9,271 nt of DNA from Loktanella sp. Lineage in GTDB: Bacteria; Pseudomonadota; Alphaproteobacteria; Rhodobacterales; Rhodobacteraceae. The notes beneath the pieces are model-generated. The model was not told where the DNA came from and did no database searches. It saw nothing but the letters and a program-made list of their open reading frames with translations. The stretch covers positions 1-9,271 of the forward strand of contig PUNR01000213.1 in assembly GCA_003551805.1 (NCBI GenBank). Direction: 5' to 3'. Positions 1-7,413 of the stretch are shown piece after piece. Each line of letters starts with the position of its first letter. The stretch's first letter is position 1. The translations under genes and the position numbers were made by a program.

Positions 1-2
1 AT

Positions 3-125
3 GATCCGGCACAGACGTGGATCTGGTCACAGGCCGAAATTGCAGGTGCCGCTGTGGATCGCGCTACCTCGCAAGAGGTGACAGATTTTTTCCTGCGCCT
101 CGCGGATAACGCAAACGCAAGCTGA
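3..125 (+). CDS. C-terminal end of an unidentified protein (partial, cut by window start)
   Basis: Frame 3 of the plus strand is open from the window edge to a TGA at 123-125 and encodes about 40 residues, beginning DPAQTWIWSQAEIAGAAVDR and ending RLADNANAS. The codons look native (GC-rich third positions, common alphaproteobacterial codons), and the other plus-strand frames stop earlier. The tail looks like an amphipathic helix with a short polar end. I do not recognise a family from so short a piece and assign no function. It converges on the GGT-family gene with a single base between the two stop codons, so it is probably the last gene of a separate transcription unit. It could be a chance open frame, but the tight tail-to-tail fit favours a real gene. 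Confidence 0.55.
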   Translation, partial: DPAQTWIWSQAEIAGAAVDRATSQEVTDFFLRLADNANAS

Positions 126-134
126 CTTAGTCAG
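122..134. repeat. 13-bp dyad containing both convergent stop codons
   Basis: CTGACT-t-AGTCAG is a perfect inverted repeat with 6-bp arms around one central base. It contains the TGA (123-125) of the plus-strand partial gene and the TAA (129-127 on the minus strand) of the GGT-family gene. As RNA it could fold only into about a 5-bp stem with a 3-nt loop and has no U-tract, so it is not a convincing intrinsic terminator. Confidence 0.35.
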
Positions 135-1911
135 TCTGCCGGTCATCGCCCAGAACAATTGCCCGGCCGTGCGGGGTCCGCGATGTTGCTGCCGCGCTAA
201 GCCGCCCGTCAGCACTGCGCGCGGCAGTGGTGATCCGTCCGACGCTGCCGGATGGCACGCGGGTCACGATATGGCCCGCCTGTTCCAGCGCGCTTAGCGT
301 AGTTTCTGGCAGGTCGGCCTCTGCAACGACACCGCCCGGTTGCCGCGATCTGGGATAGAATGATGCGGGCATATGCGTGGTGTGAAACATTGGCGCATCA
401 GCAGCCTGTTGCAGGTCCATGTCGTGATGCACATGGCGTAGCCAGAACAGCAATTGCCATTGGTCCTGCTGGTCGCCGCCGGGTGTGCCAAAGCTGATCC
501 GCCGCCCGTCGCGATGCCATGCAAGGCTGGGCGACAAGGTCGTGCGTGGCCGTTTGCCCGGCGCCAGTGCGCCAACGGCGTCCTGATCCAGCCAGTACAT
601 CTGCGCGCGCGAATTCAGGCAAAACCCCAGCCCCGCCACGATCGGCGAGCTTTGCAGCCACCCGCCCGACGGTGTGGCAGAAACCATATTGCCGTCCTTG
701 TCGATGACATCCAGATGCACGGTATCGCCGCGCGGCTGGGTTGCCAGATGCGCCATCGTGGGTTCGTATACCGCGCCTTCTGGCAGGCTAAGCCGGTCAA
801 GCATCGCCTGCATTTGCGTGACCTGCGCATCATAACCATCAACCGTGCCGGGGCGCAGATCATGGCTCGCCTTCGTGCCAATCAAGGCACGGCGGGCGGT
901 GTTATAGGCGGTGGACAGCAGCGCATCCATCGGTACGGATGTGTGCAAAGGGTCGGTGTAATAAATCTCTCGGTCTGCAAGCGCCAGTTTCTGCGCCTCG
1001 ATCACAAGATGCGCGAAATCCGCCCCCAGCGGGTCCAGCGCTGCCAGATCGTCGCCCGCGAGCAGGGCCAGCGTCTGCAACAGCATCGGCCCTTGCCCCC
1101 AAGGTCCGGTTTTGGCGATGGTCCAGCCGTGATAGTCAAAGGTCTGCGGGGCCTCGAAATGTGCAGCATATCCGGCCATATCCGTGGCGTTCAGCATACC
1201 GGTATGCGGGGTCCCGCTGGCATCCATCGCATGTGTGTTGGCACAAAATGCGCCGATCCGTTCCGCGATAAAGCCGCGATAGAAACAATCGCGTGCGGCA
1301 TCAATCCGCGCTTCGCGGCTCGGCCCTTGCGCCTCGGTCACAACGCGCTGCCAAGTCGCGCCCAGATCGGGGTTCTTGAACACCGCACCTTTCACCGGCG
1401 GTTTGCCATCCGGCAGCCAGACCTGTGCCGAACTAGGCCAATGTTCACCAAAGAAATCCGCCAGCCCAGCAATGGTATCAACGGCACGGTCCAGCATCAC
1501 ATGCCCGTTTGCGGCCAGATCAATCGCCGGGGCCATGACGTCGGCCAGTTCCATCGTGCCGTAATCGCGCAACATCAGCATCCAGCCATCAAAGGCACCG
1601 GGAATGACCGTCGCCAGCAGCCCGTCACCGGGGATCAACTCCAGCCCTTGCGCGCGGTAATGCGCGATTGTCGCGCCCGCGGGTGCCGCCCCTTGCGCGC
1701 AAAGCACTGTCGCTTTGCCATCTTTCCACAAGATCGCGGGCAGATCACCGCCCGGTCCGTTCAGATGCGGTTCGACCACTTGCAGCACCAGTCCCGCAGC
1801 AACGGCGGCGTCAAAAGCATTGCCACCATCACGCAGAATCTGCGCGCCCGCCTCGGTCGCAAGGTAATGGGTCGAGGCGATAGCCCCGGTCGCCGCAGTA
1901 TCATGGGGCAT
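127..1911 (-). CDS. gamma-glutamyltransferase-family Ntn-hydrolase (GGT/YwrD-like), probably cytoplasmic
   Basis: 594 residues, full length for the family. The N-terminal block 8-60 (EAGAQILRDGGNAFDAAVAA, then VEPHLNGPGGD) is the GGT large-subunit signature. The self-processing nucleophile should be T397 in GDTVHLDVIDKDGN, giving chains of 396 and 198 residues. The small-subunit motifs PGKRPRTTLSP (451-461) and GTPGGDQQDQW (475-485) follow. The family cleaves gamma-glutamyl amides such as glutathione or transfers the glutamyl group. This member belongs to a divergent branch: the arginine that holds the substrate carboxylate in E. coli GGT seems to be Q73 here, and the Ser-Ser pair is T457-T458, so glutathione may not be the substrate. 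There is no signal peptide. The start is well supported by GAAGGA six bases upstream and by the TGATG overlap with the permease gene. It is the last gene of the uptake operon and probably acts on imported substrate. Confidence 0.9.
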   Translation of the reverse strand: MPHDTAATGAIASTHYLATEAGAQILRDGGNAFDAAVAAGLVLQVVEPHLNGPGGDLPAILWKDGKATVLCAQGAAPAGATIAHYRAQGLELIPGDGLLATVIPGAFDGWMLMLRDYGTMELADVMAPAIDLAANGHVMLDRAVDTIAGLADFFGEHWPSSAQVWLPDGKPPVKGAVFKNPDLGATWQRVVTEAQGPSREARIDAARDCFYRGFIAERIGAFCANTHAMDASGTPHTGMLNATDMAGYAAHFEAPQTFDYHGWTIAKTGPWGQGPMLLQTLALLAGDDLAALDPLGADFAHLVIEAQKLALADREIYYTDPLHTSVPMDALLSTAYNTARRALIGTKASHDLRPGTVDGYDAQVTQMQAMLDRLSLPEGAVYEPTMAHLATQPRGDTVHLDVIDKDGNMVSATPSGGWLQSSPIVAGLGFCLNSRAQMYWLDQDAVGALAPGKRPRTTLSPSLAWHRDGRRISFGTPGGDQQDQWQLLFWLRHVHHDMDLQQAADAPMFHTTHMPASFYPRSRQPGGVVAEADLPETTLSALEQAGHIVTRVPSGSVGRITTAARSADGRLSAAATSRTPHGRAIVLGDDRQTD

Positions 1912-2786
1912 CAGTTTTCCTTCGGATCAAGCGCGTCACGCAGGCCATCGCCAAGCAGGTTAAAGCCCATCACGACCATAAAAATCGCCGCACCGGGCCA
2001 CAGCGCCATCCACGGGGCCTGTGACAGGAAATTCCGCGCGGTGGCCAGCATCGACCCCCAGCTGGGTTGTGGCGCTTGTTGGCCAAGGCCAAGGAACGAC
2101 AATGCCGCTTCAGCAATAATCGCGGTGGCAATGGTTAGCGTGGCCTGTACTAGAATAGGCGGGAATACATTTGGCAGGATGTAGTGCGACATGATCCGCG
2201 TGTGGCCTAGCCCGATGGCGCGCGCACCTTCGACGTAATCCTCGGTCTTGACCGACAGGACTTGGCCGCGCGTCAGGCGGATAAAGATCGGCACCGCCGA
2301 CAGGCCAATCGCGATCATCGCATTGGTCAGGCTTGGCCCAAGAAAAGCCGCAAGCGCGATGGCAAGGATCAGGAACGGCATCGCCAGCAGCGCATCGGTG
2401 GCGCGTGCGATGATCTGGTCGGTCCAGCCGCCGAAATAGCCCGCGATCACACCCAAGGGCACGCCAACCGCCATCGCGATCAGAACCGAGATCACACCGG
2501 CCATCAGTGACGCACGAGCGCCCCAGACCATGCGGGACAGAATATCGCGCCCGATTTCATCCGTGCCCATCCAGTGTTCGGCGGACGGTGCCAACCGGAT
2601 CTTGCCCCAATCGGTCAGGGTCGGGTCGGGGATCGGTAGGATCGGGGCCAGCAGTGCGATGATGATAAACGCCACAACAACAAAGCCGCCGACCATGGCG
2701 CTTTTGTTCTTTTTCAGCTTGCCCCATGTGCGGTTGCGCCGCGGCGCTGGGGCTGCATCAGCAGTCAAGGTCACAGCAGCAGTCAT
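1911..2786 (-). CDS. ABC transporter permease, DppC/OppC type
   Basis: 291 residues. A polar N-terminus with a basic patch (RRNRTWGKLKKNK, 16-28) precedes a first membrane helix at about 31-52. The DppC-family block HWMGTDEIGRDILSRMVWGA (71-90) follows, then further helices (about 94-118, 131-150, 155-172, 210-232, 258-280). The cytoplasmic EAA loop at 182-209 (EDYVEGARAIGL...) is the contact for the ATPases. The end, NLLGDGLRDALDPK, is characteristic. It should pair with the DppB-like subunit to form the inner-membrane channel for a peptide-like solute. Its ATG overlaps the stop of the DppB-like gene as ATGA, with GAGGG seven bases upstream. Its own TGA shares a base with the ATG of the GGT-family gene, so the three are probably translationally coupled. 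The substrate cannot be deduced from the sequence. Confidence 0.93.
   Translation of the reverse strand: MTAAVTLTADAAPAPRRNRTWGKLKKNKSAMVGGFVVVAFIIIALLAPILPIPDPTLTDWGKIRLAPSAEHWMGTDEIGRDILSRMVWGARASLMAGVISVLIAMAVGVPLGVIAGYFGGWTDQIIARATDALLAMPFLILAIALAAFLGPSLTNAMIAIGLSAVPIFIRLTRGQVLSVKTEDYVEGARAIGLGHTRIMSHYILPNVFPPILVQATLTIATAIIAEAALSFLGLGQQAPQPSWGSMLATARNFLSQAPWMALWPGAAIFMVVMGFNLLGDGLRDALDPKEN
1918..1923 (-). promoter_or_regulatory. ribosome binding site fixing the GGT-family start
   Basis: On the minus strand GAAGGA lies six bases before the ATG at 1911, inside the 3' end of the permease gene. This strong site supports the annotated start and therefore the absence of an export signal on the enzyme. 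Confidence 0.7.
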
Positions 2787-3730
2787 ATCGTGGCCCTCAT
2801 GCGGGGGTTGAGCAGGACATAGGCCACATCCGCCAATAGGTTAATCAGGATAAACCCGGTCGCGGTGACCAGAACGACACCTTGCACGACCGCGTAATCA
2901 CGGTTGAACACGGCATCCACGATCATCTTGCCAAACCCGGGGATGGTGAAAATCTGCTCGGTCAGGACCGCGCCGGCCAGCAATTCGCCGAACATGATCG
3001 CCGACAGCGTGACAATGGGCAGCAAGGCATTGCGAAAGGCATGACGGCGGATCACGACCTTCTCGCGCAAGCCTTTTGCGCGGGCAGTGCGGACATAATC
3101 GGCCTGCAACACACCCAGCATCGACGACCGCGTGTGCCGCATCAGCGTCGCGGCCAGCGCTGTACCCAGCACGATAGAGGGCATCAGCATGGTCTGGAAA
3201 CTGCGCACCGGATCGACCCAAGGCGATTCATAGCCCGACGCAGGCAACCACCCCAGATTGACCGAAATCAGCAAGATCATCATGATCCCGAGCCAGAAAT
3301 TCGGGATCGACAGGCCCGACAGGGCCACGAAATTCGCCAGATAATCCCAAAACGTGCCCTTGCGGACGGCGGACATCACGCCTGCGGGAATCCCGATCAG
3401 CGTGGCAAAGATCATCGACATCACCGCCAGTTGCAGCGTCACGGGCAGCTTTTGCGCGATCAGTTCCGTTACCGGCAATCCGGTGCGCAGCGAAATACCC
3501 AGATCACCGCGCAGCACATCCATCAGCCAGTAAAGATATTGCATGATCAGCGGATCATTCAGCCGGTATTGTTCGCGCAGAAAGGCGATTGTTTCGGGGT
3601 CACGGCTTTCGCCGGCCAGCACCAGTATCGGGTCGCCGGGCAGCAGTTTTTGCAGCATGAATACGAAGATCGACACCAAAAGCAGCGTCGGAATAGCAAT
3701 CAGCACGCGGTTGGCGATGTAGCGCAGCAT
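2783..3730 (-). CDS. ABC transporter permease, DppB/OppB type
   Basis: 315 residues, typical for the family. It starts with a membrane helix at about 9-29 followed by LLPGDPILVLAG (29-40), the DppB N-terminal signature, and a periplasmic segment with RGDLGISLRTGLPV (74-87). More helices lie at about 98-122, 131-160, 181-199, 238-258 and 283-306. The EAA coupling loop is at 211-238 (DYVRTARAKGLREKVVIRRH...) and the protein ends with the usual NPRMR. It forms the transmembrane pore with the DppC-like subunit. An AGAAAGGG-type ribosome site at 3741-3748 supports the start. The 72-nt gap to the upstream binding-protein gene carries a strong hairpin, so this gene probably receives less mRNA than the binding protein. 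Confidence 0.93.
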   Translation of the reverse strand: MLRYIANRVLIAIPTLLLVSIFVFMLQKLLPGDPILVLAGESRDPETIAFLREQYRLNDPLIMQYLYWLMDVLRGDLGISLRTGLPVTELIAQKLPVTLQLAVMSMIFATLIGIPAGVMSAVRKGTFWDYLANFVALSGLSIPNFWLGIMMILLISVNLGWLPASGYESPWVDPVRSFQTMLMPSIVLGTALAATLMRHTRSSMLGVLQADYVRTARAKGLREKVVIRRHAFRNALLPIVTLSAIMFGELLAGAVLTEQIFTIPGFGKMIVDAVFNRDYAVVQGVVLVTATGFILINLLADVAYVLLNPRMRATI

Positions 3731-3754
3731 CTTGGCGAGGCCCTTTCTGGATGG

Positions 3755-3782
3755 GTCCCGCCCGCTGGGATGCGGACGGGAC
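3755..3782 (-). promoter_or_regulatory. GC-rich mRNA hairpin between the binding-protein and permease genes
   Basis: In the minus-strand transcript GUCCCGUCCGC pairs with GCGGGCGGGAC around the hexaloop AUCCCA: 11 consecutive pairs, one of them a U·G wobble. It starts about 20 bases after the binding-protein stop and ends before the ribosome site of the DppB-like gene. No U-run follows, so it is unlikely to be a full intrinsic terminator. Similar hairpins after periplasmic binding-protein genes are known to block 3' exonucleases and raise binding-protein mRNA relative to permease mRNA; that role is inferred here. Confidence 0.7.
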
Positions 3783-3802
3783 AGTCATGATGTGGCTATG
3801 GT

Positions 3803-5308
3803 TTAGCCGGACACGCCACGCAGACGGATGATGCCGTCGGCATATGGTTCGAACCCGTCGATGCCGTCACGCAGGGTGTAGAAATATTTGATGTGGTACA
3901 AATAGATCAGCGGCAGTTCTTCTTTCAGGATCGCGCGGGTCTGGTCATAAAGCGCCTTGCGGGCCTCTGGATCAGGTTCGGCGCGGGCCTGTGCCAGCAG
4001 TGCGTCGACTTCTTCGTTGCGGTAGTGCTGGTCGTTGTTTGCACCATCACTGCCGACAAAGGCACTGATATTGGCGTCGGGGTCGATCCGGCCGGACCAG
4101 CCTTGCTGCGACATATCGAAATTGCCCTGCACGTTTTCAGACAGCAAAGTCGCAAATTCGGTCGCGCGCAGCGTGATCTCGAAACCTGCATCGGCAGCCA
4201 TGGCCTGAATTACCTGACCCTGTTGCATGGCAACTGGTGCGTTGCCGGTTTGCATCTCGATGCGCAGGGGCGTTTCCACGCCAGCTTCGGCCAGCAATTC
4301 GCGCGCGCGTTCAACGTCGCGTGCAGGCACTGGATCGCTTTCGTCATACCATGTGGTGCCGGGTGCGGCCCATTGGTTGCCGACGACATACTGGCCTTCG
4401 AACACCACCTGATTCAGTGCTTCGCGGTCGATGGACAGCGACAAGGCCTGACGCACACGCGCGTCCGAACCAAGCGGGCCTTCGGAACGGGGACCGTTGC
4501 CGATGTTGATTGTGATACCCTGATAGCCGATGTTGGCCACTTCGAACAATTGCAGGCGGGCGTCATCGCGGATGCTTGGCACGTCGGACGGGGCGGTCCG
4601 TTCGATCATGTCCAGATCGCCGGAACGCACATTGGCCAGACGCACTGTCGTGTCGGGGATCGGCTGATAGATCACGCGGTCATAATGATATTCATCCGCT
4701 TCCCAGTAATCAGCGAATTTTTCCAGCACGATCCGGTCACCTTCGACGCGCTGCGCGAAAGAATAAGGACCGGTGCAGACGGGGGCGGCGCCAAAGCGGT
4801 CGCCCGCAGCCTCGGCTGCGTCAGGCGAATACATCCGGCCTGCGTGGTGCGCCAGTTGCGCCAGTAAGGTCACGTCGGGGCCGTTCAGGGTCAGCGTCAG
4901 TTCGTGTTCACCGGTCGCTTCGGCAGTGTCGATGGACGACAATTCTGCCCGGCGGTTGCTGGTGGGCATGTTCATGTTGCGATCCAGCACGCGGGCGGCA
5001 GTTTCAGCGTTGAATGCCGTGCCATCGTGGTGGGTCACGCCTTCGCGCAGGTTGATCGTCAGTGTCAGACCATCTTCGGACCAAGACCAGTCGGTCGCAA
5101 GTTCGGGGATGATTTCCATGTCGATATTGGTGTTGAACAGCCGGTCACACAGCGATTCATAAACCAGCGACGACACGAACGTCCGCGACTGTGCCGGATC
5201 AAGCGAATCCGGGTCTTCGTTCAGGCCAATCCTTAGATCGGCGGCTGCGGCCATGCTGCCTAAGGCAACAGTGCTAAGCAGCGTGGTCATCAGGGTGGTT
5301 ATTCTCAT
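3803..5308 (-). CDS. ABC transporter substrate-binding protein, family 5 (peptide/glutathione/nickel type)
   Basis: 501 residues with a clear Sec signal peptide: MRITTL, a hydrophobic core to residue 19, then AAAA with cleavage likely before D24. There is no lipobox cysteine, so the mature protein should be soluble in the periplasm. The family-5 signature is at 70-106 (LATDWSWSEDGLTLTINLRE, then HHDGTAFNAETA). Other family motifs are CTGPYSF (178-184), DARVRQALSLSIDREALN (282-299) and GWSGRIDPDANI (403-414). C54 and C178 could form a disulfide. It captures the ligand and delivers it to the DppB/DppC-like channel. GGGAG six bases upstream supports the start, 24 nt after the second ATPase gene. 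The neighbouring GGT-family gene hints at a gamma-glutamyl or other small amide ligand, but family-5 proteins are too diverse to name it. Confidence 0.93.
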   Translation of the reverse strand: MRITTLMTTLLSTVALGSMAAAADLRIGLNEDPDSLDPAQSRTFVSSLVYESLCDRLFNTNIDMEIIPELATDWSWSEDGLTLTINLREGVTHHDGTAFNAETAARVLDRNMNMPTSNRRAELSSIDTAEATGEHELTLTLNGPDVTLLAQLAHHAGRMYSPDAAEAAGDRFGAAPVCTGPYSFAQRVEGDRIVLEKFADYWEADEYHYDRVIYQPIPDTTVRLANVRSGDLDMIERTAPSDVPSIRDDARLQLFEVANIGYQGITINIGNGPRSEGPLGSDARVRQALSLSIDREALNQVVFEGQYVVGNQWAAPGTTWYDESDPVPARDVERARELLAEAGVETPLRIEMQTGNAPVAMQQGQVIQAMAADAGFEITLRATEFATLLSENVQGNFDMSQQGWSGRIDPDANISAFVGSDGANNDQHYRNEEVDALLAQARAEPDPEARKALYDQTRAILKEELPLIYLYHIKYFYTLRDGIDGFEPYADGIIRLRGVSG

Positions 5309-5332
5309 TGGAAACTCCCGGTTGGTTGACGT

Positions 5333-6403
5333 TTATTGATTGGCAGCCTTGCTGGCTGCCTCGCGGTAGAGCGCAAAGCGCGCTTCGGTTGCCGCACTGC
5401 GCGGTGCAGTGGCGACAGCGTCTGCCCCCATGGCTGGCAGGTCTTGCCAGTGGTGACAGGCGGTCTGATGCGCCCCGGCTGTGTCCAGCGCAGGGTGCGT
5501 TGTCTTGCAGATGTCCGTGGCATGCGGGCAACGTGTGTGGAATTTGCAGCCCGAAGGCGGGTTGGCAGGTGATGGAATATCCCCGCCCAAGGCCGCCATG
5601 GGCCCGCGACCGCCCGGCATCGGCACGGGAATCGCGGTCAGCAGGGCGCGGGTATAAGGGTGGCGCGGGGACTGAAACAATTCCTCGGTCGTGGCCAGTT
5701 CGACGACCTCGCCCAGATACATCACCGCCACACGGTCGGCCATGTGCCGGATTACCGACAGGTCATGCGCGATGATAATCAGCGTCAGGCCGAAATCATC
5801 CTTAAGGTCTTCGAGCAAGTTCACGATCTGCGCCTGCACCGACACATCCAGCGCCGATACGGGTTCATCCCCGATCAGCAGTTTCGGACCAGACGCAAGC
5901 GCGCGCGCCACGCAGATGCGCTGCCGCTGACCGCCGGAAAATTCATGCGGATAGCGGTCGGCATAATCGGGCCGCAGCCCGACCTTGCGCAACAGATCAG
6001 CCACCTTTTCGCGGCGCTCTTTGCGGTTCAGCTTGGTGTGGATTAACAAAGGCTCGCCCACGATCGCCTCGACCGTCATGCGGGGGTTGAGGGATGAAAA
6101 CGGGTCCTGAAAGATGAATTGCATCTGCGACCGCAGCTTGCGCATTTCACCTGCGGGCAGTTTTGTCAGGTCTTGTCCGTCATAAACAACCTCACCTTCA
6201 GTAGGATCAAGAAGGCGCAGCAAAAGCCGTGCGAGGGTCGATTTTCCGCAGCCGGATTCACCGACTATGGCAAAGGTTTCGCCTTTGTTGACCGATAGCG
6301 ACACGCCATTGACCGCATGAATTGTCGTGGATGCGCCAACCAGACCAGAGCCGGTGATGAACCTTTTGTGCAAGTCTTTCGTCGTCAGGATCGGGTCGGT
6401 CAT
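5333..6403 (-). CDS. ABC transporter ATP-binding protein, DppF/OppF type
   Basis: 356 residues with a complete nucleotide-binding domain: Walker A GESGCGKS (48-55), Q-loop Q99 in FIFQDPFSSLNP, signature FSGGQRQR (155-162), Walker B LLIGDE (175-180) and switch H213. The C-terminal oligopeptide/dipeptide extension (about 232-318) has four cysteines, C286, C292, C299 and C316, spaced x5, x6 and x16. It should dimerise with the DppD-like ATPase and energise import. An alanine-rich tail of about 38 residues (319-356) lies beyond the usual family end and has no recognisable motif. The ATG overlaps the stop of the DppD-like gene as ATGA, indicating coupled translation and equal subunit supply. Confidence 0.94.
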   Translation of the reverse strand: MTDPILTTKDLHKRFITGSGLVGASTTIHAVNGVSLSVNKGETFAIVGESGCGKSTLARLLLRLLDPTEGEVVYDGQDLTKLPAGEMRKLRSQMQFIFQDPFSSLNPRMTVEAIVGEPLLIHTKLNRKERREKVADLLRKVGLRPDYADRYPHEFSGGQRQRICVARALASGPKLLIGDEPVSALDVSVQAQIVNLLEDLKDDFGLTLIIIAHDLSVIRHMADRVAVMYLGEVVELATTEELFQSPRHPYTRALLTAIPVPMPGGRGPMAALGGDIPSPANPPSGCKFHTRCPHATDICKTTHPALDTAGAHQTACHHWQDLPAMGADAVATAPRSAATEARFALYREAASKAANQ

Positions 6404-7413
6404 GCGGCACCTTTGGCGAAATGGGTTTCAAGGGGTGCTTTTATGCAGGCAACCAGATGATCCGGCGTGATCGCCACATCCGCAGGGCGGGCCGCGTCGC
6501 ATTCGGGCGTGGCAAAAGGACAGCGGGTGGCGAACCGACAACCCGGCGGCATGTTTTCCGGCACTGGCACCGATCCGGGGATGGTCATCAGACGCGACGC
6601 GCCTTGCACGCGGCCCGACAAAGCGGGCATCGACCCCATCAGCCCCAAAGTATAGGGATGCTGCGGATCGGTGAAAATATCCTGTACAGACCCGGATTCG
6701 ACGACGCGTCCCGCATACATCACAGCAACATCATCCGCGATTTCAGCCACGACACCCAGATCATGGGTGATCATCAACATCGCGGCGCCCGTTTCCTGTA
6801 GCAGATCGCGCATCAGATCAAGAATTTGCGCCTGAATGGTCACGTCCAGCGCTGTCGTCGGTTCATCTGCGATTAGCAAGGCGGGGTCATTGGCCAGCGC
6901 CATGGCGATCATCACGCGTTGCCGCATACCGCCCGACAATTGATGCGGGTATTCATCCAGACGCTTGGCGGCGGCAGGCATACGCACGAGATCGAACATT
7001 TCCAGCGCGCGGGCGCGGGCTTCTTCGGTCGAACATTTGCGGTGACGCCGCACGGCTTCGGCGACCTGTTCGCCGATTGTAAAGACAGGGTTCAGTGCGG
7101 TCATCGGTTCCTGAAAGATCATCGCGATGCTGTTGCCGCGCAGGGATTCCATCCGCGTTGTGTTGTAATCGAGCAGATTATCACCCCGGAACAACACCTG
7201 CCCGTTGGTGACTGTGGCGGCTTTCTTGGGCAATAGCCCCATTGTTGCCAGCGATGTCACCGATTTGCCGCAACCCGATTCCCCCACCAGCGCCAGTGTG
7301 CGCCCGGGATTGATCGACAGGCTGACGCGGTCAATCAGGTCAATCGGCTGGCCGTGAAAGCGGATCGACAGATCGCGCAGTTCCAGCGTCGGTTGGGCGT
7401 CTTCAGACGTCAT
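6400..7413 (-). CDS. ABC transporter ATP-binding protein, DppD/OppD type
   Basis: 337 residues. Walker A GESGCGKS is at 44-51, Q-loop Q101 in MIFQEPMTALNP, signature LSGGMRQR (159-166), Walker B LLIADE (179-184) and switch H217. The LSGGMRQRVMIAMAL form of the signature is typical of DppD/OppD, as opposed to the SGGQRQR form of its partner. The oligo_HPY-type C-terminal part carries C292, C298, C305 and C323 (spacing x5, x6, x17), the pattern associated with an iron-sulfur cluster in some dipeptide transporter ATPases. The start overlaps the 3' end of the GntR gene by 11 nt, with AGAGGA about 11 bases upstream. It forms the ATPase heterodimer with the DppF-like subunit on the cytoplasmic face of the membrane. 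Confidence 0.94.
   Translation of the reverse strand: MTSEDAQPTLELRDLSIRFHGQPIDLIDRVSLSINPGRTLALVGESGCGKSVTSLATMGLLPKKAATVTNGQVLFRGDNLLDYNTTRMESLRGNSIAMIFQEPMTALNPVFTIGEQVAEAVRRHRKCSTEEARARALEMFDLVRMPAAAKRLDEYPHQLSGGMRQRVMIAMALANDPALLIADEPTTALDVTIQAQILDLMRDLLQETGAAMLMITHDLGVVAEIADDVAVMYAGRVVESGSVQDIFTDPQHPYTLGLMGSMPALSGRVQGASRLMTIPGSVPVPENMPPGCRFATRCPFATPECDAARPADVAITPDHLVACIKAPLETHFAKGAA

Noticed and set aside
454..2184. A 576-codon plus-strand open frame antisense to the GGT-family and permease genes
   Set aside because: It is rich in Arg, Gln, His and Gly, has no recognisable motif, and covers two well-supported genes. GC-rich codon bias on the minus strand explains the open antisense frame.
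3755..3782. Intrinsic terminator splitting the operon
   Set aside because: The stem is strong, but no U-run follows on the minus strand, and the downstream permease and GGT-family genes have no visible promoter of their own.
2882..3790. A 302-codon plus-strand open frame antisense to the DppB-like gene
   Set aside because: Composition dominated by His, Gln, Arg and Asp with no domain; shadow of the permease gene.
3893..4867. A 324-codon plus-strand open frame antisense to the binding-protein gene
   Set aside because: No domain signature, and it lies fully within a gene with a clear signal peptide and family motifs.
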